A DNA stretch of 64,000 nt. Origin: Candidatus Uabimicrobium amorphum. Lineage in GTDB: Bacteria > Planctomycetota > Uabimicrobiia > Uabimicrobiales > Uabimicrobiaceae. Where the stretch lies: NCBI RefSeq assembly GCF_009002475.1, contig NZ_AP019860.1:3844001-3908000 (forward strand). Reading direction: 5' to 3'. Below, in pieces: positions 1 to 7,971 of this stretch; within the stretch, counting starts at the first letter, position 1, and each line of letters begins with the position of its first letter. The notes beneath the pieces are model-generated. The model was not told the DNA's origin. It ran no database searches and was given only the letters and a program-made list of their open reading frames with translations. Position numbers and translations under genes: made by a program.

Positions 1-746
1 TTAACTAAAAATAAATCCTCACTTGGTTTGATATCAATCACTTTTTTTATTGTGTAATACCCTGGTTGAAAAATTTTCAAATCGTATTTACCAGGACGAA
101 TTTTTTCTCCCCCCATAAATAGCACACGTAGTTTTTTCGACATCAACCACACAGAATATGGTCCAAGCGAATCTGGAGGATTTACATCATGAGAGATCTG
201 AAAATTAATGGGTACTTGCTTGGCAAATAATTTTTGATCAATAACATACGTACGATTATCAGGCCATACATGTTGTTTTACTTCAATAGACTCGTACATT
301 GGCTGCGAAATTCTCAACAAGTAACTACCAGGTTTTATAGTATCACCTTTTCTAACTTCTCTTTGTATGGATCTCTGAGCTAAAGGAGACATTGTAATTT
401 TGTAAGTTTTTAAGCGATTAGGTGGTTCAACATCATAAATAATTCTGATATCTATTCTTCGCAGCTTTGTTCTTAGTGTTTCTCTAATTACGAAAGGGCT
501 ATCTCCAGGAGGAATAGTTACACTTTTACATATAGATAAAAATCCGGGCTCTATAATTTTTAACTCATATATACCTGAGGGGAATAAGTTCTGGCGGACA
601 TCTTTTCCATCTAATTCTACAACCTTGGGGTCTATATTTTCTCCTATAGGAAATTCAGTTGTGATATCCAATGTAATGCTTCTAAAATTTGTTTCTTGAG
701 TGTAAATACTAACTAAAACAATCAAGAATATTACACCTTTTCTCAT
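1..746 (-). CDS. Exported repeat protein, PEGA-like (3' end outside window)
   Basis: The frame is open from an ATG at 746 to the left edge, so the C-terminus is missing. The N-terminus (MRKGVIFLIVLVSIYTQ) is a signal peptide with a short basic region and a hydrophobic core. The rest consists of about three repeats of 85-90 residues, each ending in a variant of 'G.Y.L.I..PGY....K.V.I' (for example SGIYELKIIEPGF and PGKYDLKIFQPGYY). This resembles PEGA-type surface or periplasmic repeats. A GGGAG ribosome site lies 6 bases before the ATG. It diverges from the next gene across about 118 bp. Function unknown; export is well supported, the PEGA link is by pattern only. Confidence 0.7.
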   Translation of the reverse strand, partial: MRKGVIFLIVLVSIYTQETNFRSITLDITTEFPIGENIDPKVVELDGKDVRQNLFPSGIYELKIIEPGFLSICKSVTIPPGDSPFVIRETLRTKLRRIDIRIIYDVEPPNRLKTYKITMSPLAQRSIQREVRKGDTIKPGSYLLRISQPMYESIEVKQHVWPDNRTYVIDQKLFAKQVPINFQISHDVNPPDSLGPYSVWLMSKKLRVLFMGGEKIRPGKYDLKIFQPGYYTIKKVIDIKPSEDLFLV

Positions 747-864
747 TTTGTTTCTCCCAAATTATGACAAACCTATTTATAATAGTAAGATTGATTTTAG
801 TCATAAATATTCAAAAACATTGTGTAATGCATGTCGTAGACATACAAATAAAGAGAATTGTTTT

Positions 865-1536
865 ATGGAAAAAGTTGAAATTGATTTTTTGAATTTTCTT
901 GAAGTGATATCCGATTTAGAAACGTCTTTTAACATTGAAATAGGAATAGACGATGAGTATTTTTGTAAAGCTATAACAGTGCAAGATTTTATTAATTTCA
1001 TTTTATCATTGTTTAAACAAAGAAAAAAGACTGATTCCTGTTCAACATTTAAAGTCGCCCGCAAAGTACAACATTATTTTGAGCAAAACCTTGGTGTTGG
1101 CAAAAATAAAATCAGAAAAAAAACACCTCTAAGTTCAATATTTTTAACGAACAACTTACAAGAATGGGAAAAATTTAGAACATCACTTCCATATAGGATT
1201 AAAAGAGCCTGGGTGTCAAGCAGTTTAACTAGACTAGATAAAAGTTTAATGCTAATGTCTGCCACGATGTTTTGTGTTCATTTTAGTTTCGCTGTTTTTA
1301 CAAGTGCGCTATCTTATTTTTTAATCAAAATACTTCCCAAAAAAACATCACACTTACGTTTACCACATGAAACATTTGGTGACCTTGTGCATTCAATAGT
1401 TGCGCAAAATTATTACGCTGTCCAAAGAAACAACTGCTACAATGAGAAAGAAGTAAAAAATATAATTTTAAAACATTTATGTGAGATAACTTTAGAGAAC
1501 ACTATTGATACGAAAAAACAACTTTACTTTGTTTAA
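865..1536 (+). CDS. Acyl-carrier-protein-like protein lacking the phosphopantetheine serine
   Basis: 223 residues from the ATG at 865. An in-frame TTG at 748 would lie 1 base from the start codon of the divergent gene, leaving no promoter, and AAAGAGAA precedes 865, so I chose the ATG. Residues 1-50 (DFLNFLEVISDLETSFNIEI followed by ITVQDFINFI) align by eye with helices II-IV of acyl carrier proteins, but the DSL attachment serine is replaced (DFL). The second half, with a hydrophobic stretch near residues 130-155 and a later 'ETFGDLV' motif, looks like a second degenerate ACP/DUF1493-like unit. It could be a non-functional carrier or a protein-interaction module. It lies 15 bp before the phosphoesterase gene and is probably co-transcribed with it. 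Confidence 0.6.
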   Translation: MEKVEIDFLNFLEVISDLETSFNIEIGIDDEYFCKAITVQDFINFILSLFKQRKKTDSCSTFKVARKVQHYFEQNLGVGKNKIRKKTPLSSIFLTNNLQEWEKFRTSLPYRIKRAWVSSSLTRLDKSLMLMSATMFCVHFSFAVFTSALSYFLIKILPKKTSHLRLPHETFGDLVHSIVAQNYYAVQRNNCYNEKEVKNIILKHLCEITLENTIDTKKQLYFV

Positions 1537-1551
1537 TATTCAAACGGACTA

Positions 1552-2205
1552 ATGATGAGATTTATTGCTTTTGCAGACACACATACAAGTTTATTTCGAC
1601 ATCGTAAAATAGTACAGCATGCTAAAAATCACAAAGTTGATTTTTTAGTTTGCGTTGGCGATTTTACTCTCTACTGTAATTATTGGAAAGAGTCACTAGA
1701 CGAATTGGCAAAAGCTCAAATAAAAATGATTTTTATACCTGGAAATCATGAATACCAACCGCGCATTATAGAGGAGATAGAAAAATATCCTTTTGTAGTT
1801 AACATTCATCAGAAAGTATATACTTTTAATAAAATCATTTTCATGGGTCTTGGAGCCCAAGACTATCCTCATGAAAAAAATCATATAAAAGATGTTGCCC
1901 TTAGAAAAAAAGCGAAGTGGCAAATAAGCATAGCAAAATATCCTTCCGTGCTACTAAGCCATGTTCCTCCAAAAAATACCCAAACTGCTAAAAATCTTCA
2001 AAGAGACGGTGGTAGCAAAAGAACTTACCAATGGGTATGCGATATCCAACCATCTTTAGTTCTGTGCGGTCATATTCATCGCCCAGCCGCCAGAATAGAT
2101 AAAATTTATACCAGCTCTATATACAATGTGGCCTGCCAATGCCATCTTTTCGAAATGTCCTCTTCATCAGTTTATTGGTTAAAAGAGCTATCTCTAGATA
2201 AATAA
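1552..2205 (+). CDS. Calcineurin-like metallophosphoesterase
   Basis: 217 residues with the full metal-binding signature of the calcineurin-like phosphoesterase superfamily: DTH near the N-terminus (FADTH), GDF in place of the usual GDx, GNHE, SHVPP and CGHIHRP. These residues coordinate the two catalytic metals. There is no signal peptide, so the protein is cytosolic. The length fits the small single-domain members that hydrolyse phosphomono- or phosphodiesters. The exact substrate (nucleotide, nucleic acid or protein phosphate) cannot be read from sequence. The start is one of two adjacent ATG codons. It ends at a hairpin terminator at 2224-2251. Confidence 0.9.
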   Translation: MMRFIAFADTHTSLFRHRKIVQHAKNHKVDFLVCVGDFTLYCNYWKESLDELAKAQIKMIFIPGNHEYQPRIIEEIEKYPFVVNIHQKVYTFNKIIFMGLGAQDYPHEKNHIKDVALRKKAKWQISIAKYPSVLLSHVPPKNTQTAKNLQRDGGSKRTYQWVCDIQPSLVLCGHIHRPAARIDKIYTSSIYNVACQCHLFEMSSSSVYWLKELSLDK

Positions 2206-2223
2206 TAATGAGATTTCCGTTGT

Positions 2224-2251
2224 ATCGTAGGACTATTTACGATTTTTTTTG
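2224..2251 (+). terminator. Rho-independent terminator after the phosphoesterase gene
   Basis: ATCGTA at 2224-2229 pairs with TACGAT at 2238-2243 across an 8-base loop, followed by a run of T. The stem is short. It overlaps the stop codon of the convergent gene and marks the border between host-like genes and element A. Confidence 0.5.
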
Positions 2252-2689
2252 TAGCCACTTCTTTTTTAGTATAAGTGCCTTTTCCTGTCGCTTTTTGGCT
2301 CGCTCAATACATCGTTTTTGTTTTGCCTTGTTTGTACCCGTGCAATTTTGGTGGCGTGCATAAGTAAGATCCCTCTCGCTAAACCCATACGCTTTTAGGT
2401 ACTCCGCTAACGAATATTTTTGTGGATTCTTTTTGATCATGCGAATGCGCTGTTTATTCTTGTGACAGGTACGGCCAACAAGATTTGCGCATTTTTTTGC
2501 AAACGGTGTATTCTTGGCTTGCTTTTGTATTTCTTTTGCTTCACGTAGATTGCGCAGGTTAATCACATCAAGATTTTCGTTCTCTTTGACAAGTTTCTTG
2601 AGTTCGTGAATCAACTCCTGCGCTTTCTCCGCTTCGTTGGCGATTTTGTATTGTAAATCTACTATCTTACAACGATAACTAGTAGCCAT
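2237..2689 (-). CDS. Lysine-rich hypothetical protein
   Basis: 150 residues from an ATG at 2689, which overlaps the stop of the upstream gene by 11 bases. A GTG at 2698 is also in frame but too close to the GGAAAG ribosome site. Very rich in Lys, Arg, Gln and Asn, with a helical first half (coiled-coil-like around residues 10-60) and scattered Cys residues. It could bind nucleic acid. No family recognised. It is the last gene of the leftward series of element A. Confidence 0.6.
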   Translation of the reverse strand: MATSYRCKIVDLQYKIANEAEKAQELIHELKKLVKENENLDVINLRNLREAKEIQKQAKNTPFAKKCANLVGRTCHKNKQRIRMIKKNPQKYSLAEYLKAYGFSERDLTYARHQNCTGTNKAKQKRCIERAKKRQEKALILKKKWLQKKS

Positions 2690-3107
2690 AATACTCACTT
2701 TCCATCTTTTGCATTTGTCGCGTTTTACGATCTGGTTTGCAGTCGCGCATTACTCTGGTACAAAAGCGTTCGTGAGCTTTCATCTCTTTTTTAATCTTGT
2801 TCATCTGCCGTTTTCCTGTACGTTTCAGCGCACGATTGGTTTTGCGTTGTACTTTCACTTGTTTTTCAATGTCACGGCGCTTGGCAGCAACTTGGGTTAG
2901 GTCCTTGCGATATTTGGCGATTATTTCCCGTTGTTTCTTTCCTTCACGTTGTTTTTTCATATACTTCGCAAGCTTTTTAAACTGTGCTTCGGTGATGTGC
3001 AAACGATTGTTTTTCTCACGTGGTTTTATACGCAATTTCTTGATCAAAACGTAGGTATATGAGCCGCTGAGTTTTAGTTTTTGAGCAACTTGTTTGATTG
3101 TTTTCAT
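2679..3107 (-). CDS. HTH protein with a basic coiled-coil tail
   Basis: 142 residues. Residues 1-45 (MKTIKQVAQKLKLSGSYTYV, then ITEAQFKKL) look like a MerR/excisionase-type helix-turn-helix: helix, turn, recognition helix, then a wing-like segment. The remainder is a highly basic helical tail (Lys/Arg/Gln-rich, residues 50-130). Probably a DNA-binding protein of the element, acting in regulation, excision or genome organisation. It starts 9 bases after the stop of the 421-residue gene and overlaps the next gene, so the three form a translationally linked group. Confidence 0.6.
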   Translation of the reverse strand: MKTIKQVAQKLKLSGSYTYVLIKKLRIKPREKNNRLHITEAQFKKLAKYMKKQREGKKQREIIAKYRKDLTQVAAKRRDIEKQVKVQRKTNRALKRTGKRQMNKIKKEMKAHERFCTRVMRDCKPDRKTRQMQKMESEYYGY

Positions 3108-3116
3108 CGTATATCC

Positions 3117-4382
3117 CTAAATGTGCTTCAGTAATTTGGCTAATTCTGTGCGTAGTGGTTCTAGATCAAATATGGGAACACCATTTTCATCGTGCTTAAT
3201 GTAGTACTTGACAACCGTTTTAATCACCGCCAATGCCTTTTTCCTATCACTGATCGATACATTACCGATAATCCAATAACGACGTTCTACTCCCCAAGCT
3301 TTGTATTTCTTACCGGCATTGATGCGCTCGTATTCTTTACGACGTTCCAGAGTAACTTTGTAGCTCTTGCTGTATGGATCGCGGTCGGCGGATATCGTGT
3401 AACATAACTTGTTAACTTCGGGAAACAGGTACATATTGCCTTTGACCGGTTGTTTACTCCAATAAGGATAGTCTTTATTGCTCTTGGCTATCTTCGCCAT
3501 TTTGGTGTAATCCGCGTCACGTTTACTCGAAAACAAATATAGATCGGGATAGTCGTAAAATACTTGTTTGTTTTTTCGGCATTCCTTGAATATTGAACGA
3601 TGTATATCCCATAGTGAATCACTTGGTAAATCGGTTTTCGTTACCTTTTTGATGTTGTGCATCATCTGCTCAAATTCAGCAAAACGATATTTGCTTGGCG
3701 AAAGTTTGGCAACTATTTTGTCATCGAAGATTTGCTCTTTTAGCATTTCAATTTTGTGCTCAAAGCGATAACGTTTTATCCACTCTTTGTCCATGGTGAT
3801 ATAGTTTGCGGTTTCTTTCTCTAACCGATAGAACGTTCCTTTGTAATATAATATCCATATCAAGGAATAATCAACCACAGCCCTACGAATCTTGTATATA
3901 AAGCGTTTATCTACTTTTGGTGCCAAAACAATATCAAAGTTTTGCAATTTCACTTTCTTAGTTTTTAGCCCCACCAACTTCAAGTTACTTGCGCGCGATT
4001 TCTTAATTTCTGCGGCAATTTTATTCGTCAAAAAATCAAAGTCCTTCTTGGCATCTCCAAGTGAGTTGAGTATCTTTTTATTGATCTTCTTTCCTTGTAT
4101 TTTCGCTCTAGCCAGAAAGGAAAGATAGTCCTCTTCTATCTGCCAATAGAGTTTTCCACCAGGAGCAATGTCTTTATAAAATGCGCTATTAAAACTTTTT
4201 TTGAACGCTTCGAGCTGCGCTTCGCGTTCTCTCGCTTTTTGCGTATTACCTTTTTTTCTAACAGAACGTAATTGGTTGATAACTTTTTGTCGTTCGGCAA
4301 TTTGTTCTTTCATCCACGCTTTGTGTTTCTTTGTTTTGTCTTTAATTTGCGCACTAACGTATTGCGCAAAAGTCATCTTCAA
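3117..4382 (-). CDS. Hypothetical basic protein, 421 residues
   Basis: A long lysine- and tyrosine-rich protein with no signal peptide or membrane segment. The first 90 residues are helical and highly charged; the middle and end are mixed alpha/beta with many aromatic residues. I recognise no catalytic motif. It is the largest gene downstream of the terminator at 4656-4689, next to two small HTH-like genes. A role in DNA processing or replication of element A is possible by position only. It starts at ATG 4382 (Met-Lys-Met), and a second ATG two codons on is an equally good start. Confidence 0.65.
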   Translation of the reverse strand: MKMTFAQYVSAQIKDKTKKHKAWMKEQIAERQKVINQLRSVRKKGNTQKAREREAQLEAFKKSFNSAFYKDIAPGGKLYWQIEEDYLSFLARAKIQGKKINKKILNSLGDAKKDFDFLTNKIAAEIKKSRASNLKLVGLKTKKVKLQNFDIVLAPKVDKRFIYKIRRAVVDYSLIWILYYKGTFYRLEKETANYITMDKEWIKRYRFEHKIEMLKEQIFDDKIVAKLSPSKYRFAEFEQMMHNIKKVTKTDLPSDSLWDIHRSIFKECRKNKQVFYDYPDLYLFSSKRDADYTKMAKIAKSNKDYPYWSKQPVKGNMYLFPEVNKLCYTISADRDPYSKSYKVTLERRKEYERINAGKKYKAWGVERRYWIIGNVSISDRKKALAVIKTVVKYYIKHDENGVPIFDLEPLRTELAKLLKHI

Positions 4383-4451
4383 TACTGGATTCTTCTCGGC
4401 AACATCACAACGTAGTTTGTTGTCGATTTTGCGACATCGATCTTTGAGAAA

Positions 4452-4640
4452 CTACTCCAAACCTTCTCTGGGAATATCCCACGCAAGTACACCAAGATAA
4501 CCCTCTTTACCAGTAATAAATGGATTCTTAAACGCCTTGATACGCCATACTCTTTTTGCCCATTTCTGTATAGTTGCCAAACTCGGTGGTGCTACTTTTT
4601 TATTTCTAGCGACAAAAGCAGCCGCTTCTTTGGTACGCAC
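4452..4640 (-). CDS. Small HTH-like protein
   Basis: 62 residues starting with GTG, preceded at good spacing by GGAGGA (revcomp of 4648-4653), which decides the start. The N-terminal 30 residues (TKEAAAFVA, then PSLATIQKWAKR) fit a MerR/excisionase-like helix-turn-helix. The C-terminus is short and acidic. Probably a regulator or excisionase-like factor of element A. It is separated from the upstream operon by a strong terminator and a repeat, so it likely has its own promoter in 4641-4853. Confidence 0.55.
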   Translation of the reverse strand: MRTKEAAAFVARNKKVAPPSLATIQKWAKRVWRIKAFKNPFITGKEGYLGVLAWDIPREGLE

Positions 4641-4655
4641 GTTATGTCCTCCTAT

Positions 4656-4689
4656 AAAAAAAAGCGCATACGCAGTTGTGTGTATGCGC
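4656..4689 (-). terminator. Terminator of the long leftward operon
   Basis: On the minus strand GCGCATAC (revcomp of 4682-4689) pairs with GTATGCGC (revcomp of 4664-4671) and is followed by eight T. This is a classical rho-independent terminator for the operon that ends with the gene at 4854. Confidence 0.75.
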
Positions 4690-4729
4690 CAAAAAGCGAG
4701 CTTTTTAGTTGTAGGTGTTGGATATTTTT

Positions 4730-4849
4730 TTAGACAGGATTAACAAGATGGAACAGAATAAAAAACAATCAAAAATCGTTTTTGTCATTCGATATTGTTT
4801 TTCTAATTAGTCCATTTATATTCCTGTCAATCCTGTTAATCCTGTCTAA
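4730..4849. repeat. 16-bp inverted repeat of the 'AATCCTGTT' family
   Basis: TTAGACAGGATTAACA at 4730-4745 is the exact reverse complement of 4834-4849, with about 88 AT-rich bases between. The right arm sits in a 9-base periodic run (CCTGTCAATCCTGTTAATCCTGTC). Such strings recur as dispersed repeats in many bacterial genomes. It lies in the intergenic gap 4641-4853 and may be a small non-autonomous mobile repeat. Confidence 0.6.
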
Positions 4850-4853
4850 TTTT

Positions 4854-5186
4854 TTAAGGGAGTAGTATTTTAAGTCCTACGTTTAGTGCCATGTCGCGTA
4901 TAAATTTTTCCAATCGCTCTAGCGCATAGTTCTTTGCTTCATCGGCAACTGCCAGTTGCACATCTTTTAGAGATTCCTTATACAACTTGGCAATAGCCGC
5001 TAGCGCTTGCTCATCTTCTTTATTTTCCACGATAGATGCGTAAAAAGTGATCTTGGCTAAGTCATACAACAAAGGCTTTACCACATCTTTGGCTTCGGTG
5101 AATATTTTCACACCTTCGTTTTCGATAAATACTTCCCGCAAATCCCTATAGATTTTGTCGATCTTTTCGAGTTTAGATTCGCTCAT
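4854..5186 (-). CDS. Module helical protein (element A copy)
   Basis: 110 residues, predicted all-helical, no signal peptide. Its homologue is the protein at 52353-52679: both have an acidic N-terminus, a central 'DLAK..FY' segment, 'ESLKD/DSLKD', and a near-identical 'NYALERLE.F' close to the C-terminus. The gene follows the lipoprotein gene by 2 bases in both elements. The amphipathic helices and constant pairing with a lipoprotein suggest a partner at the membrane. Family unknown to me. Confidence 0.75.
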   Translation of the reverse strand: MSESKLEKIDKIYRDLREVFIENEGVKIFTEAKDVVKPLLYDLAKITFYASIVENKEDEQALAAIAKLYKESLKDVQLAVADEAKNYALERLEKFIRDMALNVGLKILLP

Positions 5187-5188
5187 GA

Positions 5189-5548
5189 TTACTCACCTTT
5201 CTGCAAAAGTTGCTTTTCCTTTTTCATCAAATACAGCCAGGTTTCGAGCCGTTTTTTCAGTGCATCTTTGTAATGATTAATGATCTCTTCGTTTTGCGTT
5301 TGTATATTCGCTGCCGTGGCAATTTGTTCCTGCGATGCCGAGTCAATCAGGCGACTCACAACAGGAAAAATCTCTTCCGCATTTTCGACCTGGCGGTCAA
5401 CATAATTTGCACTAGGAGAAAGCGACATACAACTGGTGACTAGCACGGAGAAAAATAGGATAACTGGTAAAAGCATTTTCATCGTTTTTGGTGTCCTTTT
5501 GAAATCAGTCAACAAGGTCTTAAGTATTTTGCTCAATTTGTTTATCAT
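5189..5548 (-). CDS. Module lipoprotein (element A copy)
   Basis: 119 residues. After an unusually long cytoplasmic n-region of about 22 residues comes a hydrophobic segment (MLLPVILFFSVLVTSC) ending in a type II lipobox with Cys40. The mature part is helical and charged and ends basic. The homologue at 51934-52350 has the same long n-region, a lipobox (FLTAC) and a similar helical domain, so the long n-region is probably real and the upstream start correct. Expected to be lipid-anchored in the cell envelope. It could be a spanin-like lysis or envelope factor of a virus, but no such family is recognised. Confidence 0.75.
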   Translation of the reverse strand: MINKLSKILKTLLTDFKRTPKTMKMLLPVILFFSVLVTSCMSLSPSANYVDRQVENAEEIFPVVSRLIDSASQEQIATAANIQTQNEEIINHYKDALKKRLETWLYLMKKEKQLLQKGE

Positions 5549-5549
5549 G

Positions 5550-6212
5550 TTAAATATCCCTAACCCGTATTAATGTAGATTGTGGTTTGTCTTCTAAAAT
5601 AATTTGTTCTACTTCTTTGGCAAAGTTCCTATCCGCGTTTTGGTCAACGTTTAAGGTGATCGATACCGGAGCCACAAGCGTCACTATGCGACGCAATACA
5701 AACTCATCAACAAGCATTTCCTGTACCTGTCCAGTGTCTTGCTCAATAGGAACAAATACGTTGTTACTACTACGCACAAATATGTTCAAGTTATCCGCAG
5801 TGTCTTCCTGATTGAATACCAACAGCTCTAGAAGATCGTCGATTCTCTCCAAAGGCAAACTACCAATCGCGCGAAAGAAAACCTGAGTACGAACGATGGC
5901 TCCCACTGAACGTAATTTCTCTTTGGCTTCCTCAATTAAAATCGATTTTTCTTCCTCATCGTCAAAACGAAAGATACTCACAACGCGTACCTTCTCACGC
6001 AGCACCAGATCCATCAATTCACCAATAGTCAATACTTTTGCACCAACACGCAAGCGATCACGCTCCACCACGTCAGCAACGATTTGTCCGTTGCGAATGC
6101 CTAGCTGCTGCTCAATAGGTGGACTAACAAAAAACTTATTGCCCTTACGCAGAAAGATATACCCCATCAATGCCAAGCCACTTAATACAACTGTTTTGCC
6201 TATCTCTGCCAT
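5550..6212 (-). CDS. N-terminally anchored membrane protein of element A
   Basis: 220 residues from the ATG (MAEIGKTVV), chosen because it lies directly after the stop of the upstream gene; an in-frame start at 6305 would overlap that gene deeply. One transmembrane helix at residues 6-22 (VVLSGLALMGYIFLRKG) followed by a soluble alpha/beta domain rich in acidic residues and valine. No family recognised. It sits between the second module membrane protein and the lipoprotein. It has no counterpart in element B, where those two genes are adjacent. Confidence 0.65.
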   Translation of the reverse strand: MAEIGKTVVLSGLALMGYIFLRKGNKFFVSPPIEQQLGIRNGQIVADVVERDRLRVGAKVLTIGELMDLVLREKVRVVSIFRFDDEEEKSILIEEAKEKLRSVGAIVRTQVFFRAIGSLPLERIDDLLELLVFNQEDTADNLNIFVRSSNNVFVPIEQDTGQVQEMLVDEFVLRRIVTLVAPVSITLNVDQNADRNFAKEVEQIILEDKPQSTLIRVRDI

Positions 6213-6213
6213 G

Positions 6214-6852
6214 TTACACCTCGATAGTTTTTTCTCTAAAAGTAATGTTTTCGTCATCGATAAAGTCTTTGATGGTCCCATGAAAAGCATTGGTAATATT
6301 CGCAAAGAAAAACAATTCTACGGTGTCCCCTCTCGTCGCAATCTTTCTCACACGTTCGCGAAATTCATCAAAGGTAATCTCGTTTCCATTGCCATCGAAT
6401 ATTTTACTGCTAGTCGCCTGTCGTTCGCCAAATACAAAGCTCTCACTAACAGCGTCACGATCAATAAACTCCGCTATTTTTGATTGTTGATTTCCCTGCG
6501 AAAAGTTGATCAATTCGTGCACCAGCATTCCCGCAATCCCAAACCAAGTAACACTCTTGCGTTGTTGTTCAGGAACATTTGCACGCGCCAGCATAATACT
6601 CGCGATTGACAACGGATACGAAAACAAACGCGCCTCCATCTTTTTTGGTAACAGCGTATCGGCGACAACATTGTTTTGCGCTCTCTTGACAAAGTCTTCG
6701 ACAAACTTTTTGATAAAGAACGTTCCCACACCAGTTGCAGCTCCCGCCGCGACATTATTGCTTTTTTCTTTTTGCTTACGAGCTTTCTTAACCTTCACAC
6801 GATTAGTCGGGTACGATCGTAAAATTTTGCCGTTTACATCTATGAGATCCAT
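6214..6852 (-). CDS. Module membrane protein (element A copy)
   Basis: 212 residues. The start MDLIDVNGK was chosen because the homologue at 51156 begins MDFID. It overlaps the ATPase gene by 50 bases, as often happens in compact phage operons. After a basic segment come two hydrophobic stretches (about residues 37-50 and 75-118). The second aligns by eye with the element B protein across 'LP..M' to 'VTWFGIAGMLVHELINF' (element B: 'YVWIGGFLSLILILTQEVVG'). The C-terminal half is soluble. Probably an inner-membrane or virion-membrane protein. Function unknown. Confidence 0.65.
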   Translation of the reverse strand: MDLIDVNGKILRSYPTNRVKVKKARKQKEKSNNVAAGAATGVGTFFIKKFVEDFVKRAQNNVVADTLLPKKMEARLFSYPLSIASIMLARANVPEQQRKSVTWFGIAGMLVHELINFSQGNQQSKIAEFIDRDAVSESFVFGERQATSSKIFDGNGNEITFDEFRERVRKIATRGDTVELFFFANITNAFHGTIKDFIDDENITFREKTIEV

Positions 6853-7636
6853 TTTTGTATACTTTCTTGAATATCTGATAACTGGCCAACTCTCCATGGC
6901 GATTCTTGAGCGTTTGAGCGACACCTTTGGTGACACGCACCTCAATATCACATTCATGCGCGAACTCGGTCCCACCACGATGCTTTCCGTCTTTGGTGCT
7001 ATGCATCGTGTACACAAGTACACCTGCGATATGCTCATACAAGCGAATCAGAAACTCCAATGGAATATGCCCTCGATTAGCGCTATCCACAACGACATTG
7101 CTAATGCCTAAACTCGCGATGCGATGGTAAATTTCATCTTCGTTGTTGCTGTGGAACAAATACAAATGCTTGTTGCGAATGCGCATCTGCTTAATTTTCT
7201 TGAGCATCGTCGCCGACTTAGCACCTTCTTCCACACACAAATACAACGTTTTGCTATGCGCGTTGCTAATGCGATTGGCAAACATCAGTGAAAATGTACT
7301 CTTACCACTTCCAGGTAGTCCATGGATCATCAAGCGATATTTCTTCGGCAAAGATCCGAGAAACTCAAAGCCTTTGATGTAGTTCTCTTGTACTTCCGTT
7401 TCAAAAGCGATGTCCGTAGAAACAAGATTTTCCTCATCATGATAGTCATCAAACAAATGATCATGGTAATGTTCGTCTACGCGGCGTTGTTGTTCCAAGT
7501 TTGTAGTATTTCTGGCGGTTAGGTCATTAGATGTAATGCCTAAAACACTCTCCAGATCAATGATAAGTCCGCAACAACTTACGCCGTAAACCTCTTCATT
7601 ACACCCCAGACAAATTCTCACTTTTTCTTTCCCCAC
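6803..7636 (-). CDS. Zinc-finger RadA/RecA-like P-loop ATPase (element A)
   Basis: 277 residues. An N-terminal Cys cluster (Cys9, Cys12, Cys21, Cys22) resembles the RadA zinc finger. Then follow the strictly shared block GFEFLGSLPKK, a Walker A motif GLPGSGKST at 106-114, a Walker B-like strand (ISNVVVDS), 'STKDG' and 'KNRHG'. The last two match the 'TK.G' and KNRFG motifs of RadA. The C-terminal Lon-like domain of true RadA is absent. RadA drives branch migration in recombination; here the gene is embedded among structural-looking genes, so a role in DNA packaging, injection or recombination of the element is open. The second copy is at 50438-51154. Confidence 0.8.
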   Translation of the reverse strand: MGKEKVRICLGCNEEVYGVSCCGLIIDLESVLGITSNDLTARNTTNLEQQRRVDEHYHDHLFDDYHDEENLVSTDIAFETEVQENYIKGFEFLGSLPKKYRLMIHGLPGSGKSTFSLMFANRISNAHSKTLYLCVEEGAKSATMLKKIKQMRIRNKHLYLFHSNNEDEIYHRIASLGISNVVVDSANRGHIPLEFLIRLYEHIAGVLVYTMHSTKDGKHRGGTEFAHECDIEVRVTKGVAQTLKNRHGELASYQIFKKVYKNGSHRCKRQNFTIVPD

Positions 7637-7971
7637 TCCAGCAACATTGACGTCTGTGCGGTTCCTCCATTCACAAAGCGAATACGCGCATACTTTGCCA
7701 CCACCGACAGTGATATCCCCAATGGATCATTTGCAGTATAGGCATACGAAGCCGACGCGGTAAAATTGGTATTATCCCACGAAAACTCAATAAACAACAT
7801 TCCACTTTGATCTGCCAAAACCGTAGCCACAACACTATCGGCATCACGCACATCAAATCCGCTACTCGCAAAAACAGCAATTGCCGCAAGAGGATTTTGT
7901 TCTTTACCAATTTGCACAACCTTTTCCGAATTCGCCCCTGTAGATTGGTTGATACTAATCAAATTTCCCAT
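7618..7971 (-). CDS. Module beta-rich protein (element A copy)
   Basis: 117 residues from the ATG at 7971, overlapping the upstream stop codon (TGATG). Beta-strand-rich, Ala/Ser/Val-rich, no signal peptide. Its C-terminal 80 residues match those of the element B protein at 49915-50460: 'VLADQSGMLFIEFSWD' against 'VKTDQNGTFRIDYSDD', 'YTAN', and 'KYARIRFVN' against 'RYAQFVFEN'. Such sequences look like virion decoration or fibre beta-sandwich modules. It overlaps the ATPase gene by 19 bases, an arrangement also seen in element B. Confidence 0.7.
   Translation of the reverse strand: MGNLISINQSTGANSEKVVQIGKEQNPLAAIAVFASSGFDVRDADSVVATVLADQSGMLFIEFSWDNTNFTASASYAYTANDPLGISLSVVAKYARIRFVNGGTAQTSMLLEWGKKK

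Noticed and set aside
748..864. Start of the ACP-like gene at TTG 748
   Set aside because: It would begin 1 base from the start codon of the divergent exported-protein gene, leaving no promoter, and has no ribosome site.
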